Positions 1 to 12,475 of a DNA stretch of 64,000 bases are shown here, in pieces. Position 1 is the stretch's first letter. Every line of letters begins with the position of its first letter. The stretch comes from Sisyra terminalis (taxonomy: Eukaryota > Arthropoda > Insecta > Neuroptera > Sisyridae), in NCBI GenBank assembly GCA_958496175.1, contig OY292275.1, positions 46,329,701-46,393,700 on the forward strand, given 5' to 3'. Under the pieces are notes generated by a model that did no database searches, had not been told where the DNA came from, and was given only the letters and a program-made list of their open reading frames with translations. A program made the translations under genes and the position numbers.

Positions 1-556
1 TATTTGTTTATATTTATTTTAAGCGTATGTGCATATATCTTTTACTTAAAATTTCCAGTAGAACGTGGGTTATAGCGTTCCGAAGATATCCGTCTCCAAA
101 AAATGTACAATTACTGTCTTCAATTTTGGCTATTTGGCTTATTTATAGTAAAAAACGAACGGTTTTATAGGCTAGTCTAAAAGCATGGAATGAACTAGAA
201 TCAATTGAAAATATTGAAAATTGGATTTTTGGCAGATTTTTGAAGAAAAAATTGCAATTTAACGTTTTTTTTTTTTGTTATGTAAAAACATAGAAATATT
301 CGGAAAATTTCGATTATTTTAGTTCATTCCGTGCTGAGTCTATACTATAAATTGGAAGTCAATCGGTTAAACTGTTCTCGAGATACGAAGGTTTAAATTT
401 TAAAGCATGGTTAATAGTATAACGAATTCTGTATTTCTGTAACGACTGTATCTTTTTAACGCTTTCAAATTCAAAAAAAATACTTTACCACCATATTTTA
501 GACATGCTAAGGAAACAATTTATGGAAAAAAAGTCAGTCTTTTTCATAACACGAGA
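1..556. mobile_element. Fragment of a TTAA-bounded MITE-like repeat
   Basis: This stretch is clearly related to the complete element at 51215-51681. Both share, in order, a block around AATCAATTGAAAAT, the phrase TTAGTTCATTCCGTGC (here near 319), AAATTGGAAGTCA, GACTGTATCTTT, CTTTACCACC and TAGACATG. The right end reads AACCCCCTTAAG near 550, matching the right terminal repeat of the complete copy. The left end has diverged or lies outside the window, so the start given is only the window edge. No coding sequence is seen. It is a non-autonomous DNA transposon remnant. Confidence 0.7.
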
Positions 557-1230
557 AAACCCCCTTAAGACTTACACCCGAGAAACGTTTCATACGTGAA
601 GATTCAGAAAATATATTTTAAATGAACTATGTTTCAATTCTTAATTCATTAAAAACTATTTAAGTTATTTTCATTTACTCCTCAATGTTTGCTATTCTGT
701 GACATCCAGCATGTAACGTTTTAATTGCAATATCAAAAATTGGCAACCATTCCACTGAAGTTTACAAAACGTCGTTTGTTACAACAGCAATTTTATCGAA
801 ATAACCATATGTTAACTTCAAAGAAACTTTTCTCGTGTGACCGATCATTTTATTATGTTTATCATACAAAGTTTATATTATTCAAATACTAACAAGTAAT
901 TTTATTTTTATTTTTTTAATAATACCCATTCGATAGAATGGGAATTCATGCTAGATCTATACTTCCATTTCTGGGAGGTACAACAATTTCTGGGATTGGT
1001 GGGTGGTAAGCATTATCTTTTACAAAATCACACAAAAAATACCAAGGTGTGATATTGATCCTTGGCAATAGCTAGGTCCAAAAAGTTGTAACGGAGTACG
1101 ATCTCGTTAGAAAGACTAAATTCCATATTATTTAGCTAATAATATATGGAATATTTAATATTCCTGTTTTTTTTTTTTTTTAAATAAGCTTTCATTTTTT
1201 TACATGATTTTTTTTTTTCAAAATAGTTCC

Positions 1231-2010
1231 CTATGCTAGCCTTATTAATTTTTGCCATCTTTCTAACAATTTGTAAATGCAATGCCAAAAAATGTTCATC
1301 TTTTGAGTAATATCCGTCTTCAAATCATTTTTGTAGAACTTTGTAAGATGTGAAGTGCTGCTCAACAAGTGCGTGCCCAATCGATACAAATAAGTAATAA
1401 CATGAAGAAGCCAGTTCTGAGGAGTAATTTGCAAGCGAAAGTTTTTCTAACAGAATACCTCAATCATATCCTTCACTCTTTGTTTTTGTGTGGCCAGGGG
1501 AATTACCATGAAGCAAAATCACTTTGCATTGCCTATTGTGATATTCTGGCCGTTTTTTGCGCGAAAGTTCGGTTGAAATTTACTATCGCAAGTTTTTGTT
1601 GCATTTGATTATCATTCTCATCCAAAAACTCATACAATTCGATGTCTTCCATCATGTTCGATGACCTTCTATGTTCTTCGTTCTCCACGTCGATATCGCC
1701 ATTTTAGTATTTTTTTAAAAATCCTTTAAAACATTTAGATTTCCTTAGAGCATGCTCAACGTAAGCTTCGACAAACATTCGATGCGATTCCGCAGTATTT
1801 ATTGAAACTCCTATAGAAAACCAATGCTCTTCGCGGATTATACTTTTTAGATATAAAACACGACATGTTCAATGCCGTTAAAAATAATGAAGTCGTAGGA
1901 AATTTACACTTTTGCGAATTGAAAGTCTTAGTCAAATATCGAAACAACAAAAAAGCCCCGATTTCATGGTTTAGCAGCCTTCTATTAATTGCCAACACCC
2001 CTTATTGGCA
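1231..2010 (-). pseudogene. Decayed mariner transposase
   Basis: Read on the minus strand, pieces of a mariner-family transposase follow each other in the right order but in shifting frames with stops. The N-terminal third includes NGDIDVENEEH (about 1670-1705) and the adjoining ELYEFLDENDNQMQQKLA, which match the region before the catalytic domain of mariner. A middle piece VILLHGNSPGH (about 1500-1530) corresponds to the second catalytic-Asp region, with the usual HDNARPH motif altered. The C-terminal piece HALVEQHFTSY leads to the ending LLERWQKLI, the equivalent of the conserved LPERWQK. Frameshifts and stops make it non-functional. Terminal repeats were not identified. The family assignment rests on remembered mariner motifs. 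Confidence 0.75.
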
Positions 2011-5000
2011 AATTCCGGTTTCATATTAACACACCTAGTACTCATATTTTACACTAAACACTGAAAAACATACCTAATTTAAATTGTTAAACCAATTGGA
2101 GGGATGTGAAAATTTGAAGACTAAATAAACATCAGCTTGCAGCTTTATCTATTTCAAAATTAACGAAGCTGAAGTCAGAGGTGTAAATTCAGTCGGAAGT
2201 ACTGAGCTTTCGGAGTTTAAATCGAAGTTCCGTTACATCCCTAATCAAGAGCTATTTCGATCACGAATCAAAAACTTTCGAACCTTTATTGTAACAGCAG
2301 AAACAGCTTTCGTTTAGTTCTCGTAATTTCCGCACTATATGATTTTTAAAATCAACTACCTTTTGTGAACATCCTACGCTTAAATCGCATCATTATCTGT
2401 TACTATATAATTTACAGCAATTTTCGTACCTATTAGTTCCTGATTTTTGGAGATAAATTGTTAGAGATGAATGTCCCTTCGATTTTACAACATTGAACTG
2501 GAAATTATTGATAATTATAATACAAAATATTGTACATTATTTAAATAGTATATTAAAAAAATATTTATAGATATACGACGATATTCCAGAATATGGCGAT
2601 AAAAATAAAACAATTCGATCACTGCATGAGTGTTTTTAGATAAAAAGTTAACGAGTATTAACTTTAACTCAATTGAGAAGAAAAAACGGGAAGAAAATAA
2701 AAAAAGGAAGCAGGAAGCTTTTTTATCTCCGACTTTTCAAAGCTCTGAATGAATATAATTATATTTTATCAGTAAGCGAGGAAATGTAATAATAAAAGTA
2801 GTTACGCAGGAAAACGATGATAACGGACAATTGGAAAATCGCTATCGATTTGTAAACGAAATCAAAGTGATGCAATCGAGCTTTCAAAAAAGAAAAAAAG
2901 GCATCAACCATTTTATTTTATTTTACCATTTGCAATGCTGAAGTGGAAGCTAGATAAAACCGGCATTTTATATTACGTTATCCTTCTACATATAGTAATG
3001 CGATGAATGAGTGGAAGTTTTCCTCTTTTGATATTTCAACTTTAATCTTTCTCTAAAGCCTGGAACGCTTTTGAGTCATTATTATTTATGTGCGGACTTT
3101 CTGACAAAAAAGACTTAGTTGTTCACGACGCATTTTGATACCAAAATCAGTTGTGCCTTTTGTCGTTATTTTCTGCGCTTTGATAAAATAAAATTTAGAA
3201 CGACAATGGAATTACTGCCTTGTTGAGATTTGCATTTCTAGTTTTACGAGATAAAATAGAATTCAAGAACAATTTCAGTCATTTTTTAATATATTTTTCA
3301 AATGATAAAAACGTATTTTGGTTTGAATCTTAGATAAGTTTGTTAACAAAAGATTTGATATTCAACTTTCACCACTGTTCGTATTTGCCTCGGTCAACTT
3401 AATCTATTAGTTTATTCTATAGTTACCTTTTTTTTCGTTTTGTTCGTAATTAAGTTTACACAACCGCCCTTTATATTTGTTCAGTGTCTTCCCGTTTCGT
3501 CCCAAACAAATCAAACGCTGTCGAAGGGAACATTTTGCAAACATGCGCATTTGTATTAGCGAATAAAAAACGGGAAAACCGGGAAATATTTACAATTCTC
3601 CAATGTAAATATCAAATAATATTATCTTTTTATAATAACTTTATTGCATTCAGCGTTTCTGCGTAAAATCAATTTGTGTTCTCCCTCTTTTCTGTGATTT
3701 TTTTATTTCATTTTCCCCCTCATAAAACACGTTAATTTATTCATAGTTAATTTTTTCAAAACACGCAGTAAATACACCGTTTTTAAACATTCAAACTAAT
3801 AATTTCCATAAAACTGCACAATTTTAAAGATAAGAAACAAAATGGTTTAAAAAACTGGATTTTTTTAACAAAAAAAATCAAGCTTTAGTTGGGTGCTTAA
3901 TCATTTACACCACATTGTTTAACAACAATTTTTTGCTCCCTTGAGAATCAATATAAACAAAAAAAAAACTTTACTAAAAAGACTGATACTTGGTTGGAAA
4001 AAGCTCAGTGAGCTTTTGTTGTTCTTTATTTCAACAATACGTTATAAAATCGAAAATGACATCCCAATGCCATCTAATCAACTCACTTTACTGGGGTTGT
4101 TCAACCCTTGACCTAAAAGTACAACGTTACAAACTATTTCAACCCTTTCTCGAAACTAACCAGCAAACAAGCGATTTGAAAAGGTTAGTTTAACCTAAAA
4201 CAATGAGTAAACTAGTGCAAATACCACACTTTATCTAAAATATAAAACATGATGATTAAAGGGGCTTAAAGATTCATTAGAAGGGATATAGATGAAAAGG
4301 TGTTACTGTTGAATCGTAAAAGAATGTTATGATTGTAATGTGGGGTGGTTTTTTTTCATTCTTTTGTTATTTTGGGGTTTTATGATTTGATGTTTTACTA
4401 AAATATTTTCAACTTTTCTTAAATCATGGTTCTCTTAAGATTTTCTTTGTTTTCTTGAATTTATTCAATGAGAAAGTATTGGAATAATAGAAAACATCAC
4501 AAGTCATAAATTTATGAACTAATCAAAGATGATTGCTCAAAGATCGAAATTTGCTGATCGCTGATAAGAGCAATGATAATTATGTCATATAGTGACAACT
4601 CTACGTGATATTTTCTGATCTTCTGCATTTGCGGAGCACTTTTAAACGGTCATGGTTTTAACGAATGATACAAAACAATATGAACGCAACTTTTCATTCA
4701 AATGTGCTTAGGAAATATCGATAAAAATTGGAAAAATCAATGAACTACACGGTATAATTTCATCTTTAAGACCATCAAAATTTCAATATTTTCTTAGCAG
4801 TCTTGGAGCAGTCCATGTAATTTCCTCTCCTGTTTTTTCCATTCATGCTTTACAACCAAAATTTCGGAAATAGTTTCCAAAGTATTATATCTACAATGTA
4901 GCATTATATAAATTGAAAACATGAATCACATCGCAATTACGAAGCAATTCAATACTACTTGATAACCAATGATGAAGATTGCTTGACAATCGAAGTATGT

Positions 5001-7096
5001 ATCTGAGCAATACTCCAGTAATTCATTTGTTTGGACTCCTGTTCAAATTTATATGTATAGTTTACTTTTGTAAATTATATTACTTAAATAAGACCACAAT
5101 ATATTTTATATATTGTATAAACAGAATATCTGTTCAAAAACAGTGAAAAAAATCTAATTTACTATTAAAGTTAATTTTGCGAATAGAAAATAGAATTTGG
5201 TGCATGGGAAAAATTACACACTTACCAAAATAACCAAAAAGACTTGCAAAGATTGCGTCATTATATGTATAAGAGCTTTACTATGAATAACCGATTCTTG
5301 TTAACCAAATACTCTATTATAGCACGAAGGCTACCAGAGTACCATTTTTTATAATTACTAGGAAATTCATGACAATTTTCTTTTAGAATTTCTTTAAACT
5401 ATTCAAATCAAATATTCGGTTTCGGAGGAGGAAACGTTTCGAAATTCAGGTTAATCGCTATAGTTACTCAACAGCTACTATTGCTAAAAAGGGGCCTATA
5501 AATTACGAAGCATTAGGCAGTATTTTTTTTATTTTACCTGAATTGATTGAATTATATATCTGCGAAAATTAAAAAATAATTTATTTTAAATTTTTTATTT
5601 TTTAGGTTTATGAAAAAAGTACCCTTTTATTCAAAATTTTTTTTTAATTTTTTTTCATTAGCTAATCCATGGTTATCATCCATGTTTTATTTTAGCCATT
5701 AGCACATTGAATTTTAATTTTTCCAGGTACCTTAATAAATCAACATTATTATACCATAAACTTTGCTTCAAACACCCACCCTTGTCAGTCATATTACTTA
5801 TTTAGTTATATTTACAAAACATTAAACCCTAATTAATAAGAATTTTCTAAACTACCCTTTTACAACGTTATAAATCACCCTACTATAAATGTAAATGTTA
5901 AACAAAACTTTATGGTAAGTTTATTTTTCAATTATGATAAAATAAAGTCAACACCCCCCGACTCTTGGTGTCCCACCTTAGATCAACATTTAACTATCTA
6001 TCTATACAAAATGAATATCTTTTGCTGTTTTAATTTTTCCTAATGATAACAAGGACAATGAACTTGACATTTTTGTAATAATTTTTCTATTTTGAAAAGT
6101 GATGACTATTACATTATTGGCAGTAATTAGTTCACAGACCATGAAAACGTTTTATTTTTTAATAAACTTGATTTTAATTAATTAAGTTGATTGAAAAGGG
6201 AAATTGAAACGCTACAGCAGTGCTAAAGGGCAAGGACAGATATTTCTGTTGCGATAACACTCATGATAAAATAGTTATCGGGGTGAGGGTGATAAAAGTT
6301 TTTTTTTTATTAGTTTCACCTGATTTAATCAACCCCCGTATGAATTAGATGCGACCATTATCGGCTTTTATTTTATTTTGCTATTATTGTTATTATTAGA
6401 GTCATCATTAGCGTCATTAATCTTTAATTTTTCGATAGGTTTCGTGACTAAAAGACATCTTTCTCGCAGACTGATAGGATTTTTACTTAAACAAAAACAA
6501 AAATAAATAAATGAGCCATTTTTTTCAATTAAATTAATTAAAAATATGAATGTGATGATTTGATTTGAAATATTTTTCATTGGCAGTAAAATACTTGATT
6601 TATTGACTTTTATTTTTGTATTTATAAATTTAATTGGGGTGAAGGAAAGCAGATGTAGGGGAGAGTGATTGCTCTAATCGCAATCGTAATTAATTGATTT
6701 TGATGTTTTGAGAGATTTTCGTGTAAATATTAATTCAAGTGTTTTACATTAAATCATGCAATGTAGGTATTACACACATATGTGTACAATAAGCAGGCTA
6801 TTTCAAGTCTTTTTTCATTTTTCATTTTTTGCCAAACCTCAGATTCAACTTTAAATCCTCTTTTCAATAATTCCAGAATTCCAATCCTTTTTCTTCCTTA
6901 GTCCTTTCAGTTTTCCTACCACATCCAGTATGAACCTTCTTCCTTTCAGGTTCATTCATTTAATTATCCTTTTTGGTACTATATCGATTAATTATTGTTC
7001 GTTTTTCGTTTGCTTCCCTTAATATTTCAATACATTTATGATAAAATCCTTTCGTTTGATTTTCCCTATTCTTTTGAAGTACGACATTTCAAAATT
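2011..7096. other. AT-rich non-coding stretch
   Basis: No supported gene. Open frames here are short, many start with non-ATG codons, and none shows a recognisable domain. A few pyrimidine tracts and poly-A runs are present. I found no exon of the calcium-sensor gene whose last exons lie at 11.2 kb. Its missing 5' coding exons are probably upstream of the window, which would make this stretch intron. Confidence 0.5.
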
Positions 7097-7104
7097 CTCT
7101 AGAT

Positions 7105-7541
7105 CAGTGGTTCTTAATCAAGGTTCAATCGAATCCCTGGGGTTCGGTGAGTCAGTCTTGCAGGCTCGATGGATATCAAGTTTTAATGTTTTTTTTTTGG
7201 CTCAAGTCCCTTTTAGGTCGACCAATATCTAGCAGCATTGCATTTTTTACTTTTTTTTTTAATTTAATTCGCAAATAAATCATAAAATATATCATATTAG
7301 AACTGAATTAAGAAAAAAATGGCGAATAGGAAAAAAAACAAAGTTGAAAGTGCAATGTTGCCAGATAGTGACCGATCTAAAAGAGATTTGAGCCGTTTTT
7401 TTCCATTTTGTGCACCTACTGTATAAATACATAACTTTGTTTTGAGTTTGAAAAAATCATATTTTATTCCAAGAAGGATTCGGAGAATGACCATATGAAA
7501 TTGGTGGAGGTCAATTCCTCCAACGTGGTTAAGAACCATTG
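7105..7541. mobile_element. hAT-type non-autonomous element with perfect 8-bp target duplication
   Basis: The left end begins CAGTGGTTCTTAA and the right end finishes TTAAGAACCATTG, an inverted repeat with one mismatch of the type used by Charlie-like hAT transposons. The same 8 bases, CTCTAGAT, flank both ends (7097-7104 and 7542-7549), as expected for hAT insertion. There is no transposase. A palindromic foldback element (7199-7394) sits inside, so this is a nested insertion. Strand cannot be decided. Confidence 0.85.
7199..7394. mobile_element. Palindromic foldback element, copy 1
   Basis: It opens with GGCTCAAGTCCCTTTTAG and closes with CTAAAAGAGATTTGAGCC. Inner arms contain AGCATTGCATTTTTTACTTT and the mirrored TGCAATGTTGCCAGAT. 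It belongs to a family with three more copies at 36052, 55291 and 57863. The flanking bases (a run of T before, GTTTTTTT after) would fit an 8-bp duplication with one mismatch, but the T-run makes this weak. It lies inside the hAT-type element 7105-7541. Confidence 0.7.
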
Positions 7542-7847
7542 CTCTAGATTCTTATTTTTTTGTTTAAGTTTCGATAGTCAAGAAATTCAGGGAATTCCAT
7601 GGGGTAGCCCTTAATACAATTTCATGTAGAACTCCTATTACCATTAACTCTATCCGAAGTCTTTTATAAATTTTATAAATTGGAGTTTTGAAGTAAGGAG
7701 GGCTATAATTTACTAGTTCCTCAAGTTTTATTTACAAAAACTGTATTTTTTGTTTTATTGGGTTTGGAGGGAGGGTCCAAATAGAAAAATGCATTTTAAA
7801 TTGAATTATCTTCTAACAGCTAAGTATTTTAAAAACTAAAAACCCTA

Positions 7848-8410
7848 TACAATAATACCTCGTTTAACGTTAGGAATGCGTTTCTCAAGAATTTTACGTT
7901 AACAGAGGAAGAAATATACGCGATGGATAGAGATAGGTTACTAAATTGAAAAATTCTTGTGATATGAATGTTTTAGATGGCCAATGTTTCCAAAGTAGAC
8001 CGTTTCATCAACTATGAATATCGAATTTGGAGGATATTCACCTATTTTAATTGCAGTTTTAATCGTTTTGGAAATTTGCTTTCTCCTTCTATGTCAGTAC
8101 AAACTGTCTTTCTTGTTATATGAATGTTGTGATTGAATTCCAGCTCTATGTTTAAGTTTATTAAGCTATGCACATGATGCTATTAAATTTTCTTCATTAT
8201 TTACTTTTTCTTGGTTTCTTGGTCTTTTAAGGAGCTAAATAAACTTAAGACTTTGCTTTGAATTATCATTTGACTATATCATATCATCAACCCAAATATT
8301 TAACAGCTTCCTACACAATGTATACAAATACGGAAATTCCGTATCTCCTATCAATGATGTTATAGGGGGATATCGTTAACAGAGGTAACGTTAAGCGAGG
8401 TATTACTGCA
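7848..8410. mobile_element. pogo/Tigger-like MITE
   Basis: The left end reads AATACCTCGTTTAACGTTA and the right end TAACGTTAAGCGAGGTATT followed by ACTGCA. Together they form an inverted repeat of about 23 bp of the CAGTAATACCTCG type seen in pogo/Tigger elements. TA dinucleotides flank both ends. A subterminal motif GTTAACAGAGG occurs near both ends (about 7909 and 8375) in direct orientation. No transposase is visible in the roughly 560 bp. Confidence 0.75.
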
Positions 8411-11210
8411 TACGCCAAAAATCTTAATGAACCAAATTTTAGAGAGTCTTTGTTTAAATTACTGATATTTTCAGTAATATTTTCAAGTTCAAACTTGAAA
8501 TTAAAATTTAAGAATGATAGAGAAAGTATCAGTCATTGATTTTCTGCCCACTTTACATTTCTAACCCCTATTTGTTTTTTCATGAGTAGAAATTTGCGTG
8601 TTGTAACTTCCATCAATATTGAGTTTTAATTGAGCCATTCTCATTGGTCTAAATCTGTTTCATAATTTATTCTTATAACTTATTGTGCCAATTTTTCAAC
8701 CTAAAAAAATGATGTTGTGATAATGTATATAATTTTTTTTTATTGAAGTTGAATATGTGAAAATAAAAGCGATTGAAACCACCCTTTTTCAAACGATGCT
8801 ATATTTAGATTATCTCAGTTATTATTATTATAAACCATTAACGTCTAGAAAAGTACAGTTCTATTTTAAAATTGGCGCCAATAACAACCATCAGTTTCAT
8901 GAATAATTTCTCTGCTAATATAGTCATGTAATTATTTTGCTCGAAATGATATTTTGACATGAACATGTGGTGTGGAAAATTTTAAACTATTTTTGATTTT
9001 CAGATTTACAATTAGTTTATTAGAAAATTAATAGATAATTAGCGCTCGAAAAGTTGACAATAACATGTTTTAATTGATGAACTTAAGAGGTGGTTTTAGG
9101 GTGATTTTCCTTATACTCTCTTACAAATTTTAATAAGCTTATATTATGGGTGTGTAACGACTTACATCAAATTTTAGCGACTAACAGTAATAAATTCATA
9201 ACGTGAATCACGAAATTCTAACATCTTAATCACAAAGTTTTCCAATTCGAGTTGTAAACTTGACGTATTAATTAAGTTGAACTTGCAATAAGCTTCCATA
9301 AAACCACGTAAACTTAGAGTTGTCGAATTAATTAACGGTTGAAAATGGTGAATTTTGGAGTATGTTCTTAAAAAATACGAGTAGTTTATAATGAATCTAA
9401 TGCACATATTCTAAAAATAATTTAAAAATGTAAATTAATATCAAAATATATTATATCTGGTTGTTGATTTTTAACTAAAATTTAAAAAATATTCTTTAAA
9501 AAAAATAATTTGAAATTCAAAATGCCTAAAATGAATTCCTAAAAAAGTTTTGGTCTGGCATTAAATGATGTCACAGTACAGAAATATCAAAGTTAAATAC
9601 TATTTACTATTTAAATACAAATAGTTGATCAAATCATTCAAACGAAATGTTATTTATTGAAACTATTTAAAATATTTTAATTTTAGTGTAGCCAGGTATA
9701 TTTTATTTCGCTTCGTAAATTTTTGAAGAAAAAATATGTTTATTTACCCGTTAGAAATTCCTTTACAATTAGTCATCTGAGCAAAGAAGTAAATAAAGTA
9801 TCTGCTCCTATTAATCTTAATGGAGATTAAAGGCTATTTTTTAACATAGTCTTTATATACTTTCATAATATGTCCAAATTGGTGAGAAAGAAATATTTTC
9901 CGATTCATTATTTTTTTCGACTTATTCGCAAATAAAAGGATGTAGAAAGCTGCATTGTTATAGTGCAATGGATTTTTCTAAATTTTTTACTTTATTTATC
10001 AATTTTGAACTATCGAAAAGTTATTTACTACGCTTTTCTCCGAATATCAGACATAATTAATTTACTTGCGAAAATAAATTAAATTTTTTAAAAAAATAAA
10101 AATAATTTTCCTCATTTTCCAGCCTAGACAATATTTGATTGAATCTTTAGAAAAATATTCATTGGATCTTGTTTCAAATTGCATTTATAGTTTGAAAGTT
10201 TGGAAAAACAGTTTTTCTTCCTTGCTTTAGAGAACTCAGTGTTGAAATGAATAATGAAAAGCTTAGTTAGCTACATACAGTAAACACAATTATCCTTTAT
10301 TACAAAGAAAAAAAATTAGAATAATTTTTAAGGAGACAAAAAAGTTTTCCGTCACGATAAATGCTAAAAATTGTGTAATTTATTATTGTTTTTATGATAA
10401 TCACTCAATTATTTGTTTATTTCTCGGTTGTAATAAATGGACTGTGACGTCAGAGAATACCAATAAGTCTACACATCGTTTTCGGACTCTCATTTGCTCA
10501 TTTAAATTAAAAAAAAAAATTGCCAAAATATAAATTTTTCAGAACTAAAAATTAGTTTTTCCTCACTATAAAAATGCTCTTTATTGATTAAAAGGCTCAA
10601 AATGAAAATTATTTATTTGGTAACATTTAATCAATTTTGATAATTAAGAAGTAGGAAGAAGCAGAAATCATACGTAAAACAATTTTCCGAAATGCAACTA
10701 CTTTAATGAAATTTTCATTTTTCTATGTAACCATATGTTCAATAGTTGCAGTTAAAGCTATATATTTTTACTACTCTTTGTTTTATACGCCATTGAATTT
10801 TTAATTGATAATTGATTTTTTTTTTGATTTTCATACTTGGTTAGCAGATGTCATGCTTTTATTTGTCGAGTCATGTTATAAAATAGTACTTTTTTTGGTT
10901 GAAAAATAAATTATCAGGTATTTCAGTTATAGCTATTTGAATTACACTAATTGTAATGTGAGCTTTCTGTTCGCAATTTTTTTACGAACAAAAGCCATTG
11001 TTTTCAACAAAAGTTTAAATTTAAATATTTTATGCATTAATTTTCGTTAGATAGAAACGAATAAATTTCATTGCGAATTCTAGCTAAATCTGAAACAATT
11101 ATATTTTTGTCTCATTCCTATATAACGTACTAGAATTTTGTGTAGGTGTGTGTATGTAAGAGCTTTGAGCTTTTATTCCCGTCCACTTATCCGTATGTTT
11201 GTTTAAACAG
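8411..11210. other. AT-rich non-coding stretch upstream of the calcium-sensor exon
   Basis: No supported gene or recognisable repeat. It ends at the 3' splice site TTTAAACAG of the exon at 11211, so at least its right part is intron. Short open frames (for example on the minus strand at 9174-9407) show no domain and are not called. Confidence 0.5.
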
Positions 11211-11625
11211 GAGTTCTTGTTGGCGATCGATGTTACGTCCAGCGGAACGCCCGAGGAAAAGCTCAAGTGGGCTTTTCGCATGTACGACGTGGATGGAAAT
11301 GGTGTCATAGACATACAAGAGATGACGAAAATTGTACAGGTAAGTTCAAATTTTCCTCAACACCATCTGGCATCTACTACTCCCCACTGATGGAAAATCA
11401 CGACGACTTGGAAAAGATACGGAAAACCTTACACATCCCAATTTTCAGGCCATATACGACATGCTCGGTGCATGTTCCTCAAATCGACCAGCCGATTCTG
11501 CTGAGGAAAGAGCCAAAAATATATTCGCAAAAATGGACGAGAATAACGACGGACAGCTAACGCAGGACGAGTTTCTTAAGGGTTGTCTACAGGACGAGGA
11601 ACTGTCCAAAATGCTCGCACCATAA
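11211..11625 (+). CDS. CG7646: Neuronal calcium sensor protein, CG7646-type (3' exons only)
   Basis: Two coding exons are visible: 11211-11339 (43 codons, acceptor TTTAAACAG, donor CAG|GTAAGT) and 11449-11625 (58 codons plus TAA, acceptor TTTTCAG). Both join in phase 0. The 101 residues begin [20 protein letters not shown] and end in SKMLAP. They carry the tail of EF-hand 2, EF-hand 3 (loop [12 protein letters not shown]) and EF-hand 4 (loop [12 protein letters not shown]), both with the expected calcium ligands. This is the C-terminal half of a recoverin/neurocalcin-family sensor, which binds calcium and normally moves to membranes by an N-terminal myristoyl switch. The residues agree with my memory of the Drosophila gene next to Nca. 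The exons for the myristoylated N-terminus and EF-hands 1-2 were not found in 1-11210 and probably lie upstream. Nca follows about 10 kb downstream on the same strand. Confidence 0.88.
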
Positions 11626-12475
11626 AGCCATCTTTTCTATATGAATACACCACGTTTAATTAATATGTTAGTTTATTAAAACAAAAATCAAATCAATCAG
11701 TACTATCAACGGCAACCTACGATGCTGTTCAAATGAAAAATAATACACAAGGAAAAAAAACCCTCCCCCATTAGTACAACAAATATAAATGTATGTAAGC
11801 ATTAACGAGAAAAAAAAGAAGATGAAAGTTCATCGCAGATTTGTTTCAAACAGCATTCTTTTCGCGTCCTATTTTCATTTGGAAAATGCAGAGGTACACT
11901 ACCATCAAAAAACTTGAAACAAATGAATAACATTGCTACCAAGGATTTGCCTAGTTGAAACCAATTTTACATATTCTTGAGCAAAACTTATCGTTACTTT
12001 TGTAACAAAAATTTTTATAGAGATCTATAATCTTTAGTTTTCTTAAAAAAATTTAGTTACCAAAGAATTCACTAAAAAACCATTTTCTAATTTCACATAA
12101 AATTCATTAATTTTCTTGATATATTTACTATGAAGTTATAATTTTTTGTGACAAATAAAACAGGAAAATTTTTTTCGAACGATTGTTTAAAAATGACAAT
12201 TATGTGAAAGTATCTATTAATTGAAAGAATGTAAATTATATAAGCATATTTTCATAATTTGTATAACGAGTGACATACTGGGATGTTAAATTTTTGGTGA
12301 TTGTCCCGAATCCAATTCCTCTGATTGTTTTTGTGTAGTGAATACGTAACTCGTTAGTGTACATTTTTAATTCGCTAAACTTGTAAGACCCTGGCTCCCT
12401 AATTGCGTCATTTCATGTACTGTTGAAATTGTTCATCCAAACAAATTGATAATTTTTTTTATTGTTATCATAGAT
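11626..12475. other. 3' flank of the calcium-sensor gene
   Basis: It contains the probable 3' untranslated region after the TAA at 11623-11625. The sequence is AT-rich with A-runs near 11755 and 11810, and no clear canonical AATAAA close to the stop. No other gene or repeat was seen. Confidence 0.4.

Noticed and set aside
11267..11560. 97-codon frame overlapping the calcium-sensor exons
   Set aside because: It is out of frame with the EF-hand coding sequence and runs through the intron.
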